DNA from: Rhodopseudomonas sp. P2A-2r
GTDB lineage: Bacteria; Pseudomonadota; Alphaproteobacteria; Rhizobiales; Xanthobacteraceae
Direction of reading: 5' to 3'
DNA: 64,000 bases
Assembly: GCF_026015985.1 (NCBI RefSeq)
Contig: NZ_CP110389.1
Location: 6,542,001-6,606,000 of the forward strand
Positions 1 to 7,225 of this stretch are shown piece by piece (position 1 is the first letter of the stretch; every line of letters starts with the position of its first letter). The notes below the pieces were generated by a model. That model did no database searches and was not told the origin of the DNA. It saw only the letters and a program-made list of their open reading frames with translations. The position numbers and the translations under genes were made by a program.

Positions 1-127
1 ACCCCTCGGTTTCCAGCAGAAAGCGTAGCGATTTCAACACATCAACGTCATCATCGACCACATACACCATCGATCTCGGGGATGGCGGGCGAAGCGCGGA
101 GTCATGTGGAGGCTGAATACCGGTCAT
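1..127 (-). CDS. Response regulator receiver-domain protein (partial, cut by window edge)
   Basis: Only the N-terminus is present. Read leftward, the reverse strand gives MVYVVDDDVDVLKSLRFLL, the beta1-alpha1 part of a CheY/FixJ-type receiver with the acidic DDD cluster that binds Mg2+. The gene follows fixJ in the same direction. In Bradyrhizobium a stand-alone response regulator and then fixK2 follow fixLJ, so fixK is probably just outside the window (inference). Two in-frame ATGs exist, at 127 and 70. A FixK-type box centred near 167 would place a transcript start close to 127, which favours the ATG at 70, but neither has a clear ribosome binding site. Confidence 0.75.
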   Translation of the reverse strand, partial: MTGIQPPHDSALRPPSPRSMVYVVDDDVDVLKSLRFLLETEG

Positions 128-160
128 GCTTTGAGGTTAGCCGGGGGCCGGCGACCCGAA

Positions 161-174
161 TTGACCTGCCTCAA
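161..174. promoter_or_regulatory. FixK/FNR-type box TTGA-N6-TCAA
   Basis: TTGACCTGCCTCAA fits the half-site pattern TTGA-N6-TCAA used by FixK2 and FNR-like regulators. It lies 12 bp past the fixJ stop and upstream of the receiver-domain gene reading leftward. If used, that gene would have its own promoter, so FixK could feed back on the segment downstream of fixLJ. The exact match is visible; the function is inferred. Confidence 0.5.
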
Positions 175-185
175 TCCACTGTCTT

Positions 186-818
186 TCATTCGTCAAAAAG
201 CCCGGCGCGCATGGCGAAGCGGACCAGATCGGTGATGTTGGCGGCCTGCATCTTGGTCATGACGTTGGCACGGTACACTTCAACCGTACGCGGGCTGATG
301 TCGTAATCGCGCGCGATCAGCTTGTTGGACTGGCCGGTGACCAGGCCCTTCATGACCTGCAGCTCGCGCTGCGACAGCGACGCCAGCCGCGCCCGCATGT
401 CGTCGTGGTCCGGCGCCGGATCGCCGCCGCCGTTGCGCCGCAGCGCGGTCTCGATCACCGCCACCAGCCGCTCGTCCTCGAACGGCTTTTCGAGGAAATC
501 CAGCGCGCCCAGCTTCATCGCCTCCACCGCCAGCGGAATGTCGCCATGGCCGGTCATGACAATCACCGGCAGCTTATTGGCGCTGTCGGCATTGAGCCGG
601 CGCAGCAGCTCGATGCCGTCGGTGCCGGGCATGCGGACGTCGGTCAGCACGCAGCCGGCGCCGGCGCCGGCGCCAAGGCCGGGCAGTTCGCCGAGAAACG
701 CCTCGGCATTTTCGAACAGCCGGACCGCAAAGCCGGCGGCGCCGAGCAGGAAATCCAGCGAGTCGCGCATCGCCGGATCGTCGTCGATGACATAGACAAG
801 GCGGTTACTCTGCGACAT
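186..818 (-). CDS. fixJ: Response regulator FixJ
   Basis: A 210-residue two-component regulator: receiver domain at about residues 1-130 and a LuxR-type helix-turn-helix at about 150-205 (SQRELQVMKGLVTGQSNKLI, then SPRTVEVYRANVMTKM). Acidic residues near the start (IDDD), the phosphoacceptor Asp60 in LTDVRMPG, and the conserved Lys of FLEKPFEDERL are present. Phospho-FixJ switches on fixK-type promoters under low oxygen. Its start lies inside the 3' end of fixL (14-bp overlap), so the two are co-translated. Oddity: a Gly-Ala run just before Asp60 is encoded by a short GGCGCC tandem repeat and makes the alpha2-beta3 loop a few residues longer than in Bradyrhizobium FixJ as I remember it. Confidence 0.93.
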   Translation of the reverse strand: MSQSNRLVYVIDDDPAMRDSLDFLLGAAGFAVRLFENAEAFLGELPGLGAGAGAGCVLTDVRMPGTDGIELLRRLNADSANKLPVIVMTGHGDIPLAVEAMKLGALDFLEKPFEDERLVAVIETALRRNGGGDPAPDHDDMRARLASLSQRELQVMKGLVTGQSNKLIARDYDISPRTVEVYRANVMTKMQAANITDLVRFAMRAGLFDE

Positions 819-2331
819 GCACCGTTTCCCTGATGGAGGCGACCGGCAGCGTGAAGAAGAAGGTGGCCCCGCCGGCGTCGTTGCTGCCGGCCCACATCCG
901 GCCGCCATGGGTCTCCACGATGGTGCGGCTGATCGACAGCCCGATGCCCATACCGCTTTCCTTGGTGGTGTAGAATGGCTGAAACAGCTTGACGGGCATG
1001 TCGACGCCGAAGCCGTGGCCGGTGTCCGCGACGGCGATCTCGACCATGTCGTCGGCGGAGGGGGCGCTGGACACGGTGAGCTCGCGGCGCCTAGTCTGCG
1101 ACATCGCCTCCAGCGCGTTGCGGAACAGGTTGACCAGGATCTGCTGCACCTGGACGCGATCGGCATGGACCATGTCGCAGGCCGGATCGAGATGGAAACG
1201 CAGCGTCACGCCCTGTTCGCCGGCGCCGCTGAGGCCGAGCGCCGCAGCCTCCTCTACCAGCCGCGCCAGGCTTTCGATGCGCTTCTCGGACGCCTCGCGC
1301 AGCACGAAATTGCGCAGCCGGCGGATGATCTGGCCGGCGCGGATCGCCTGCTCCGAGGCGCGGTCGAGCGCCGCCTCGATGCGCGCGGCGTTGGGATCGA
1401 TGCTGCCGGCGAGCAGCCGCCGCGAGCCCTTCATGTAATTGCTGATCGCCGACAGCGGCTGGTTCAGCTCATGGGCCAGCGCCGAAGCCATCTCGCCCAT
1501 GGCGCTGAGTCTGGAGACATGGACCAGTTCTGACTGCAGCTCCTGCAGCCGCACCCTTGTCTGCTGCTGTTCGGTGAGGTCGCGCATGAAGCCGGTGAAA
1601 TACGGCCGGCCCTCGGACTGCATCTCGCCGATGGTCAGATGCATGGGGAACAGCTCGCCATCCTTGCGGCGGGCGGTGACGACACGGCCGATGCCGATGA
1701 TGTGGCGGTCGCCGGTGGCCAGATAGCGCGCCAGATAGGCGTCGTGATTGCCGCGATCCGGCTCCGGCATCAGCACGCGGATGTTGGTGCCGACCACCTC
1801 GTCGGCCGGGTAGCCGAACTGCCGTTCGGCGGCGCGGCTGAAAAACTGAATGATGCCGCGCTCGTCGATGACGATCATCGCCTCCGGCGCGGTGTCGAGA
1901 ATCGAGCGGAAGTGATTCTCGCGCAGCTTGAGCGCCAGTTGCAGGCGCTTGTCCTCATCGATATCGAGCACGAAGCCGTCGAGGCTGTGCGGCGCGCCGT
2001 CGGCATCGACCGTGCGGGCGCCGAGCATGTGGACCCAATGGGTGACATCCGGCTGCCGCCGCACCCTGAACTGCGCGTCGAAATGACTGCCGCCGCCAAT
2101 GCAGCGCCGGATCGCCTGCGCCGTCGGGCCGCGATCGGCATCGTCGACACCCGACAGGAACAGGTCGAGATCGATCTCGCGGTCCGGCGGAACGCCGAAC
2201 AGCGCCCGCGCGGTGTCCGAACAGGTCATGCGCTTCGTTGCAGGGTCGAGGCGCCACGTCCCCACCCGTTGCCCGGCCCTGGGGGCGGGCGCCGTGGTCT
2301 CGCTATGGAACGGAGGGTCGGCGCTCGTCAT
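805..2331 (-). CDS. fixL: Oxygen-sensing histidine kinase FixL
   Basis: A 508-residue soluble sensor kinase: an N-terminal PAS at about 20-125, a haem PAS at about 138-255, HisKA with phosphoacceptor His287 in SALAHELNQPLSAISNYM, and a HATPase_c domain with GMGIGLSISRTIVETHGG. The haem-pocket residues known from Bradyrhizobium FixL are all kept with the same spacing: His196 (iron ligand), Arg202, His210 and Arg216 in the stretch NHDAYLARYLATGDRHIIGI followed by GR. When oxygen leaves the haem the kinase phosphorylates FixJ. No transmembrane segments are seen, as in the Bradyrhizobium type and unlike Sinorhizobium FixL. It overlaps fixJ downstream. Confidence 0.95.
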   Translation of the reverse strand: MTSADPPFHSETTAPAPRAGQRVGTWRLDPATKRMTCSDTARALFGVPPDREIDLDLFLSGVDDADRGPTAQAIRRCIGGGSHFDAQFRVRRQPDVTHWVHMLGARTVDADGAPHSLDGFVLDIDEDKRLQLALKLRENHFRSILDTAPEAMIVIDERGIIQFFSRAAERQFGYPADEVVGTNIRVLMPEPDRGNHDAYLARYLATGDRHIIGIGRVVTARRKDGELFPMHLTIGEMQSEGRPYFTGFMRDLTEQQQTRVRLQELQSELVHVSRLSAMGEMASALAHELNQPLSAISNYMKGSRRLLAGSIDPNAARIEAALDRASEQAIRAGQIIRRLRNFVLREASEKRIESLARLVEEAAALGLSGAGEQGVTLRFHLDPACDMVHADRVQVQQILVNLFRNALEAMSQTRRRELTVSSAPSADDMVEIAVADTGHGFGVDMPVKLFQPFYTTKESGMGIGLSISRTIVETHGGRMWAGSNDAGGATFFFTLPVASIRETVHVAE

Positions 2332-2413
2332 ACCCAGCCTGACAGTGATTCGAAGTGATGCGGACCAAGTGTGGTCGACCGCACTGTATCGATCAACGTT
2401 TGGTGCACCGAAT

Positions 2414-2584
2414 TCAAGCCCTGTCGTCGCTGCGCTTCGGCTCGCTCGATGCCTCGGACGCAGCGAGCTTGGCCTCCTCCGCCGCGAGCAGCGCGGTGAT
2501 GGTGCGCCGCTTGGCGTCGTCGATCTCCGACGCCAGCAGCTTGCGGTAGTGCTCGACGTTCAACCTGGCAACGGTCTTGTCCAT
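2414..2584 (-). CDS. Small conserved hypothetical protein upstream of fixL
   Basis: A 56-residue, highly charged, helical-looking protein beginning MDKTVARLNVEHYRKLL, with Ala/Glu/Lys-rich helices (LLAAEEAKLAASEAS). I do not know a function. I recall similar short proteins in Bradyrhizobium genomes, unchecked. The ATG at 2584 is chosen over one eight codons upstream because GGAG lies about 8 bases before it. It reads toward fixL, 82 bp away, and may share a transcript with it. The FixK/FNR box at 2731-2744 is about 150 bp upstream and could serve this gene or the divergent one. Confidence 0.6.
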   Translation of the reverse strand: MDKTVARLNVEHYRKLLASEIDDAKRRTITALLAAEEAKLAASEASSEPKRSDDRA

Positions 2585-2730
2585 GATCGGGACTCCAAGC
2601 TGATCCAACTATTGACGAATGCAGCGGACGGCGCGCTGGAAAATGGAGGATTAGGGTATGGCTGATAGCCGCAGCCGCGGTGTAGGGACCCCGACATACA
2701 GGGCGTCGCTGAGCGCCTGTACGTGTCGAT

Positions 2731-2744
2731 TTGATCCGCATCAA
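2731..2744. promoter_or_regulatory. Perfect FixK/FNR box TTGAT-N4-ATCAA
   Basis: TTGATCCGCATCAA is an exact palindromic FNR/FixK consensus. It lies 65 bp upstream of the rightward small gene starting at 2809. A class II position (-41.5) would put the transcript start near 2778 with a weak AT-rich -10 (CATAAATAC) just before it. The sequence is seen directly; activation by FixK under low oxygen is inferred. Confidence 0.75.
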
Positions 2745-2808
2745 TAGCGGATGTCAGCCGCAACCATAAATACACCTTAGAGAGCATTGCCAGCGAGGGA
2801 AATTGAAA

Positions 2809-3021
2809 ATGTCGCGCTACATCGTTCGATTCCTGAAAGACGTCGTGGGGGACAACGGCCAGCAACGGGAAATCTGCCAGCACGCGCTCGAAGTCGGCGC
2901 GATCGACAGGCAGGACGCCGCCGAACTGGCAAAAATCGACTTCTGCACGGCCGAAAGCCTCTCCCACTGGTCGATCCATGCCGATCGCATTGAGGTTCTG
3001 GAAGCCGATTTCCCATCCTGA
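2809..3021 (+). CDS. Small conserved hypothetical protein behind a FixK box
   Basis: A 70-residue protein starting MSRYIVRFLKDVVGDNG and ending IHADRIEVLEADFPS, with a single Cys (DFCTAE). It has no signal peptide or membrane segment, and its function is unknown to me. The ATG at 2809 is preferred over an in-frame TTG at 2803 because GAGGGA lies at a suitable distance. A perfect FixK/FNR box lies upstream, so it is a candidate microaerobic gene of the FixLJ-FixK cascade. It converges on the next gene, with a GC-rich hairpin (about 3027-3054) between them. Confidence 0.7.
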   Translation: MSRYIVRFLKDVVGDNGQQREICQHALEVGAIDRQDAAELAKIDFCTAESLSHWSIHADRIEVLEADFPS

Positions 3022-3056
3022 TCGTTCCGGCAGGCGCCGATTCGCGCCTCCGGCAA

Positions 3057-3440
3057 TCACTCCACCAATTCCCCGGTCCAGCGGTCGCGGCCGTGCCAGT
3101 AGGCGCAGGCCGGATCCGGGCACCAGTCGCCCTCGTAATCGATGCCCTGCTGGTGCGGGCAGCCGAGGATCTTGGGCGCGATGCCGACCGACAGCGCGTT
3201 GTGTTCGGCGATAAAGCCGAGCACGGCCTCGGCAATGGCGCCGTCGTGCCGAACGTCGCCTTCGGTGCCAGACCAGGCGCGCATCGTCGTGGGCGGCGCA
3301 TCCCAGGCCGGCAGGATGCTGACATTGACCTTGGTGGCGCGGGTGGCATCGGGGCCGTACCAGGCGATGGCGGCCATCGGCCAGCCGCGCCGTCCCTTCC
3401 TGGCCTTCTTGTGCAGCCGCTTGATGAACCTGTCGTCCAT
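3057..3440 (-). CDS. Conserved hypothetical protein with Cys/His-rich C-terminus
   Basis: 127 residues. The N-terminus is basic (MDDRFIKRLHKKARKGRRGW) and the middle mixes beta and alpha. The C-terminus carries a possible zinc site: GCPHQQGIDYEG, then WCPDPACAYWHGRDRW, giving three Cys and two His within about 25 residues. It starts 2 bp after the stop of the HAD hydrolase gene and is almost certainly co-transcribed with it. No catalytic family is recognised. The Cys/His cluster suggests metal binding, which is inference only. Confidence 0.65.
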   Translation of the reverse strand: MDDRFIKRLHKKARKGRRGWPMAAIAWYGPDATRATKVNVSILPAWDAPPTTMRAWSGTEGDVRHDGAIAEAVLGFIAEHNALSVGIAPKILGCPHQQGIDYEGDWCPDPACAYWHGRDRWTGELVE

Positions 3441-3442
3441 GA

Positions 3443-4075
3443 CTAGCGCAGCGCCATGCCGGTGGCGGCTTCCAGGTCATTCAGCGCCTGCACCGCATCG
3501 GTCACCTTGATAGTGGTCATGCCCATGGCGCGCGCCGGCTTCAGGTTGACGCCGAGGTCGTCGAGATAGATGCAGTTCTGCGGATCGACCGACAGCGCTT
3601 CGGTCATCATCGCGTAGATCTTCGGATCCGGCTTGCGCAGTCCGATTTTCGCGGACTCGATGACATGGTCGAACAGCGTCATGACCTCGGCCACGTAGAG
3701 CGAGCGGCCCCCGGCGCTGCCGATGGCATTGGCCGGCAGGTTGTTGGTGATGCAGCCGGTCTTGAAGGCGCCCTTGATGCGGCGCAGCGCCTCGACCATC
3801 TCGGGCCGGATTTCGCCGGACAGCAACGCCACCACGTCGCGGCCGCGCACCTCGGCGCCGAGCGCTGCCGATTCCTGGGCGAACAGCGCATCGAAGGCAT
3901 CGATGTCGAGCTCGGCACGTTCGAACCGCGCCCAGGCGTTCTCGAAATGGTTTTCCGCATTGGTGCGACGGATGATGTCGGCGGGCAGGCCGTGCGCGGC
4001 CTCATAGCGGGCGAAGGCCTCGAACGGCGAGGAGGTGATCACCCCGCCGAAATCAAAGATGACCGCCTGGATCAT
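3443..4075 (-). CDS. HAD-superfamily hydrolase (IA type)
   Basis: 210 residues of haloacid-dehalogenase-like fold. Motif I is FDFGGVIT: the nucleophile Asp is present but the usual second Asp is Gly, as in the epoxide hydrolase N-terminal/YihX-like branch. Motif II is the Thr of CITNN, motif III the Lys of KIGLRKPDP, and motif IV LDDLGVNLKPAR. It most likely acts on a phosphorylated small molecule; the substrate is unknown. With the general acid/base Asp replaced, classical phosphatase activity may be weak or altered. It is first in a two-gene leftward unit with the 127-residue protein. Confidence 0.85.
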   Translation of the reverse strand: MIQAVIFDFGGVITSSPFEAFARYEAAHGLPADIIRRTNAENHFENAWARFERAELDIDAFDALFAQESAALGAEVRGRDVVALLSGEIRPEMVEALRRIKGAFKTGCITNNLPANAIGSAGGRSLYVAEVMTLFDHVIESAKIGLRKPDPKIYAMMTEALSVDPQNCIYLDDLGVNLKPARAMGMTTIKVTDAVQALNDLEAATGMALR

Positions 4076-4364
4076 GGTGTCCTGCCCCGCATTGCGCCGG
4101 CGCGAGCGCTACCACGATGCCGCCCGGCCGGCCAGATCGGGGGTGTCGCGCGGCCGGAATACGGGCCCCGGCGACCGGCCGGAGATGAAATCTCCCCACC
4201 CTGAACGATGCTCAAACAATGTACGAAAACGAACATACGAGGAACGGCGTTCACTTTTTTACACCGTTCGCCATTATACTACCTCTGCGCGATCCCGCAC
4301 TGCGAAATCGGTAAGATCCTCTCCACAATTGAGACGATAGGTTTGCCTTTTTCAGAGGCGGATC
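4076..4364. other. Intergenic region with a LexA-like direct repeat
   Basis: This divergent spacer holds GAAC-N7-GAAC at 4231-4245 (GAACATACGAGGAAC), the arrangement of alphaproteobacterial LexA sites. It also holds an AT-rich stretch around 4251-4285 that could supply a promoter for the first GGDEF-EAL gene. About two such repeats are expected by chance in 64 kb, so this is weak. No convincing small gene was found here. Confidence 0.25.
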
Positions 4365-7154
4365 ATGATTTCGCAGCAAGTCAAACAGCAGGCGGACGAC
4401 CCACTCACCCGTCGCAATTCGGTGCGCTGGCTGGTCATCACCGGATCGATCCTGATCGCCATCATTGCAGGCTCCACTGCCGTCGCCATCGACACATTCC
4501 GCGACCGCGCCATGCAATCGCACCAGCGCGAGTTGGAAAACGCCCTGGTCCTGTTGACCCGGCACTACGAACAAGAGTTCGCCGACCTCGAGCGGATTGA
4601 GAAGGATCTTTCTGCGACCATGCGGATCGCCGGCATCGACTCGCCCGCCGACTTCACGCGGCAGATGGGAAGCTACGAAACACACTTGGCACTGAAGGGA
4701 AAAATCAACCGCAAGGCGACCGGCACCATCAACCTGATCGGCGCCGATGGCTGGTACCTCAACTGGACCTCGTCGTGGCCCGCACCGAAGTTGAATGTCA
4801 GCGACCGGAGCTATTTCCAGGAGCTGACAAAGAGCCTGCCCGGCTCCGACGAAGAATTCGTCCAGGGGACCGTGAGCCGCATCACCGGCGACTGGCGACT
4901 TGTGTTCGCCCGCCGTCTGAACGGGCCGAATGGCGAGTTCCTCGGTGTCGTGAGCCGTGCCATGCAGCCGTGGCAGTTCGTGAATTTCCTTGCTTCGATT
5001 TCACTTGGAAAGGACTCAGTCTTTGCGGTCTGGCATGAAGACGGCACGCTGCTCGCCCGCTATCCGCAAAAGGAAGGCCTGGACGGCTACAAGGTAAAAA
5101 ACCAGATCATCCTTGATCACCTCAAGGCCAACTCAGAACCGTTGACAACGATCAACGTCAGCGCGGTTGACCATCAGGAACGCCTGACCTCGATCCGGCG
5201 TTTGAACGGTTTCCCGCTTGGACTGATGGCCAGCATCCCCGTCGACGCCGCCTTGGCTGACTGGCGCGAGCAGACCAAACTGATGATCTCGGCCGCAGCA
5301 GCCGCGGCGCTGATTATCGTCTCGATGCTGTTCCTGATCATTCGTCAGATCCGACGCCAACACCGTGCCGCGCAGACCCTGGTGACGCGGGAAAAGCAGC
5401 GGCTCGATACCGCCATCAACAACATGAATCAAGGACTGCTGATGTTCGACGCCGACGCCCGCGCCGTCGTCGTCAACCAGAGCTACCTCGACATGTATCA
5501 CCTGCCGGCCAACGCGATCCCGCCCGGCACCTCGTTTCGCGACGCCATCAGACATCACGAAACCAATGGCGTCTTTCAAGAAGGCGATGTCGACTCCAAA
5601 TGCGTCGTCCTGGTGGAGGAGTTCAAGAAAAGGCGAGCTGTCACCGTCGACCTGCACGATGGACGCGTGGTCCACGTGCTCAGCCAGCCGATCGCAGGCG
5701 GCGGCTGGGTCACCACCCACGAGGACATCACCGAGCGGCACCGCGTCGAGGAACGCATCGCGCACCTGGCGCACTACGATACGCTGACCGATCTGCCCAA
5801 CCGCACCCTGTTCCACGAATTGCTGACCCAGGAACTGGGTTGGGTGGCCCGCGGCAAGCAATGCGCCGTGATCTACATCGATATGGACGAATTCAAGAGC
5901 ATCAACGATTCGCTCGGCCATCCCGTGGGCGATGCGCTGCTGAAGGCGGTGGCGCAACGGCTGCAGGGCTGCGTGCGCAGCTTCGACGTGGTGGCGCGGC
6001 TCGGCGGCGACGAATTCGCTATCGTCCAGACCGACCTCGGCGACCGCGACGAGACCATCGCGCTGGTGAATCGGATCTACGAATCCATCCGCGAGCCGTT
6101 CGAATGCCTCGGCCATCGCCTGCTCACCGACGCCAGCATCGGCGTCGCGCTGGCTCCCCAGGACGGCGCTGATATCGACCAGCTGTTGAAGAATGCCGAC
6201 CTGGCGATGTACAGCGCCAAGGCCGACGGCCGTCGCACCTACCGCTTCTTCGAGCCGGAGATGGACGCCCGCATCCAAGGCCGCCGCATCCTCGAGCAGG
6301 AACTGCACGAGGCGATCGCCGGCGGCAATCTGACGAAAGGCGGCTTCGAAGTCCAATACCAGCCGCTTTTGCGGCTGAGCGACGACGCGATCAGCGGCTG
6401 CGAGGCGCTGCTGCGCTGGCGGCATCCGGTGCGCGGGATGATCTCGCCCGCGGAGTTCATTCCGGTGGCCGAAGAGATCGGCGTTATCGACAAGATCGGC
6501 GAGTGGGTGCTCGACACCGCCTGTCGGGAAGCGGCGAACTGGCCCGACGATATCAAGATTTCCGTCAACGTCTCCCCGGTCCAGTTCCGCAGCCGGACGC
6601 TGGCGCTCAAGGTCGCCTCAGTGCTCGACCGGTCCGGCCTCCGGCCGCAGCGGCTTGAGCTGGAAATCACCGAGGCGGTGCTGATCTCCGACGACGAGGC
6701 AGCGCTCGACATGCTGCACCGGCTGCGCGCGCTCGGTGTGAGGATCGCGCTGGACGATTTCGGCACCGGCTATTCCAGCCTGAGCTACCTGCATCGGTTT
6801 CCGTTCGACAAGATCAAGATCGACCGCTGCTTCGTCACCGACATCGCCGAGGTCAATGGCTCGCCGGCAATCGTGCAGGCGGTGGTCAACATCGCCGCGT
6901 CGCGCAACATGACCACCACCGCAGAGGGCGTAGAGACCGAAGCGCAGAAGCAGCTGCTACGCACGCTCGGCTGCACCGAGATGCAAGGCTGGCTGTTCGG
7001 TGCCGCCCTGCCCGCCGCCGAGATTCGCGCGCTGATCGCGCGCCATCGCGGCGATGCGGCAGCCGCGCAAGCGTCCGATTTCCGACTTAAGCCGATGGCA
7101 TATCTCGCTATTTTCGCCCCACGCGCACCGGGCACCATTCTGAACGAACCTTAA
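4365..7154 (+). CDS. Membrane PAS-GGDEF-EAL protein, paralogue 1
   Basis: 929 residues. There is a transmembrane helix at about 22-42, a periplasmic Cache-like sensor region at about 45-300, and a second helix at about 305-325. A PAS-like domain (about 345-455) ending HEDITERH follows, then GGDEF with signature RLGGDEFAIV at 545-554, and EAL with EALLRWRHP from 680. The inhibitory site RSFD (RxxD) lies five residues before GGDEF, so product inhibition is likely. EAL metal and catalytic residues look intact: NVSPVQF, ELEITEAVL, DDFGTGYSS, KIKIDRC and AEGVETEAQ. It could therefore make and degrade c-di-GMP. RBS AGAGGCGG precedes the ATG. The C-terminus is about 20 residues longer than its siblings. 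Confidence 0.93.
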   Translation: MISQQVKQQADDPLTRRNSVRWLVITGSILIAIIAGSTAVAIDTFRDRAMQSHQRELENALVLLTRHYEQEFADLERIEKDLSATMRIAGIDSPADFTRQMGSYETHLALKGKINRKATGTINLIGADGWYLNWTSSWPAPKLNVSDRSYFQELTKSLPGSDEEFVQGTVSRITGDWRLVFARRLNGPNGEFLGVVSRAMQPWQFVNFLASISLGKDSVFAVWHEDGTLLARYPQKEGLDGYKVKNQIILDHLKANSEPLTTINVSAVDHQERLTSIRRLNGFPLGLMASIPVDAALADWREQTKLMISAAAAAALIIVSMLFLIIRQIRRQHRAAQTLVTREKQRLDTAINNMNQGLLMFDADARAVVVNQSYLDMYHLPANAIPPGTSFRDAIRHHETNGVFQEGDVDSKCVVLVEEFKKRRAVTVDLHDGRVVHVLSQPIAGGGWVTTHEDITERHRVEERIAHLAHYDTLTDLPNRTLFHELLTQELGWVARGKQCAVIYIDMDEFKSINDSLGHPVGDALLKAVAQRLQGCVRSFDVVARLGGDEFAIVQTDLGDRDETIALVNRIYESIREPFECLGHRLLTDASIGVALAPQDGADIDQLLKNADLAMYSAKADGRRTYRFFEPEMDARIQGRRILEQELHEAIAGGNLTKGGFEVQYQPLLRLSDDAISGCEALLRWRHPVRGMISPAEFIPVAEEIGVIDKIGEWVLDTACREAANWPDDIKISVNVSPVQFRSRTLALKVASVLDRSGLRPQRLELEITEAVLISDDEAALDMLHRLRALGVRIALDDFGTGYSSLSYLHRFPFDKIKIDRCFVTDIAEVNGSPAIVQAVVNIAASRNMTTTAEGVETEAQKQLLRTLGCTEMQGWLFGAALPAAEIRALIARHRGDAAAAQASDFRLKPMAYLAIFAPRAPGTILNEP

Positions 7155-7167
7155 CGGCTGGTTTACC
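7151..7167 (+). promoter_or_regulatory. CtrA-like site TTAA-N7-TTTACC
   Basis: TTAACGGCTGGTTTACC lies 59 bp before the start of paralogue 2 and resembles the CtrA pattern TTAA-N7-TTAA. It overlaps the stop codon of paralogue 1. The surrounding stretch, through GTAAC to GCCTCCAT, is also recognisable upstream of paralogue 3, so the leader was duplicated with the gene. Confidence 0.45.
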
Positions 7168-7225
7168 GAGCCTGGTAACGAGGCCTCCATGACTGATCGG
7201 TAATCTCGGCGCCGAGAGAGGGCGG

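Noticed and set aside
4072..4254. 60-codon minus-strand frame upstream of the HAD gene
   Set aside because: No ribosome binding site, no family features, and it overlaps the HAD start region.
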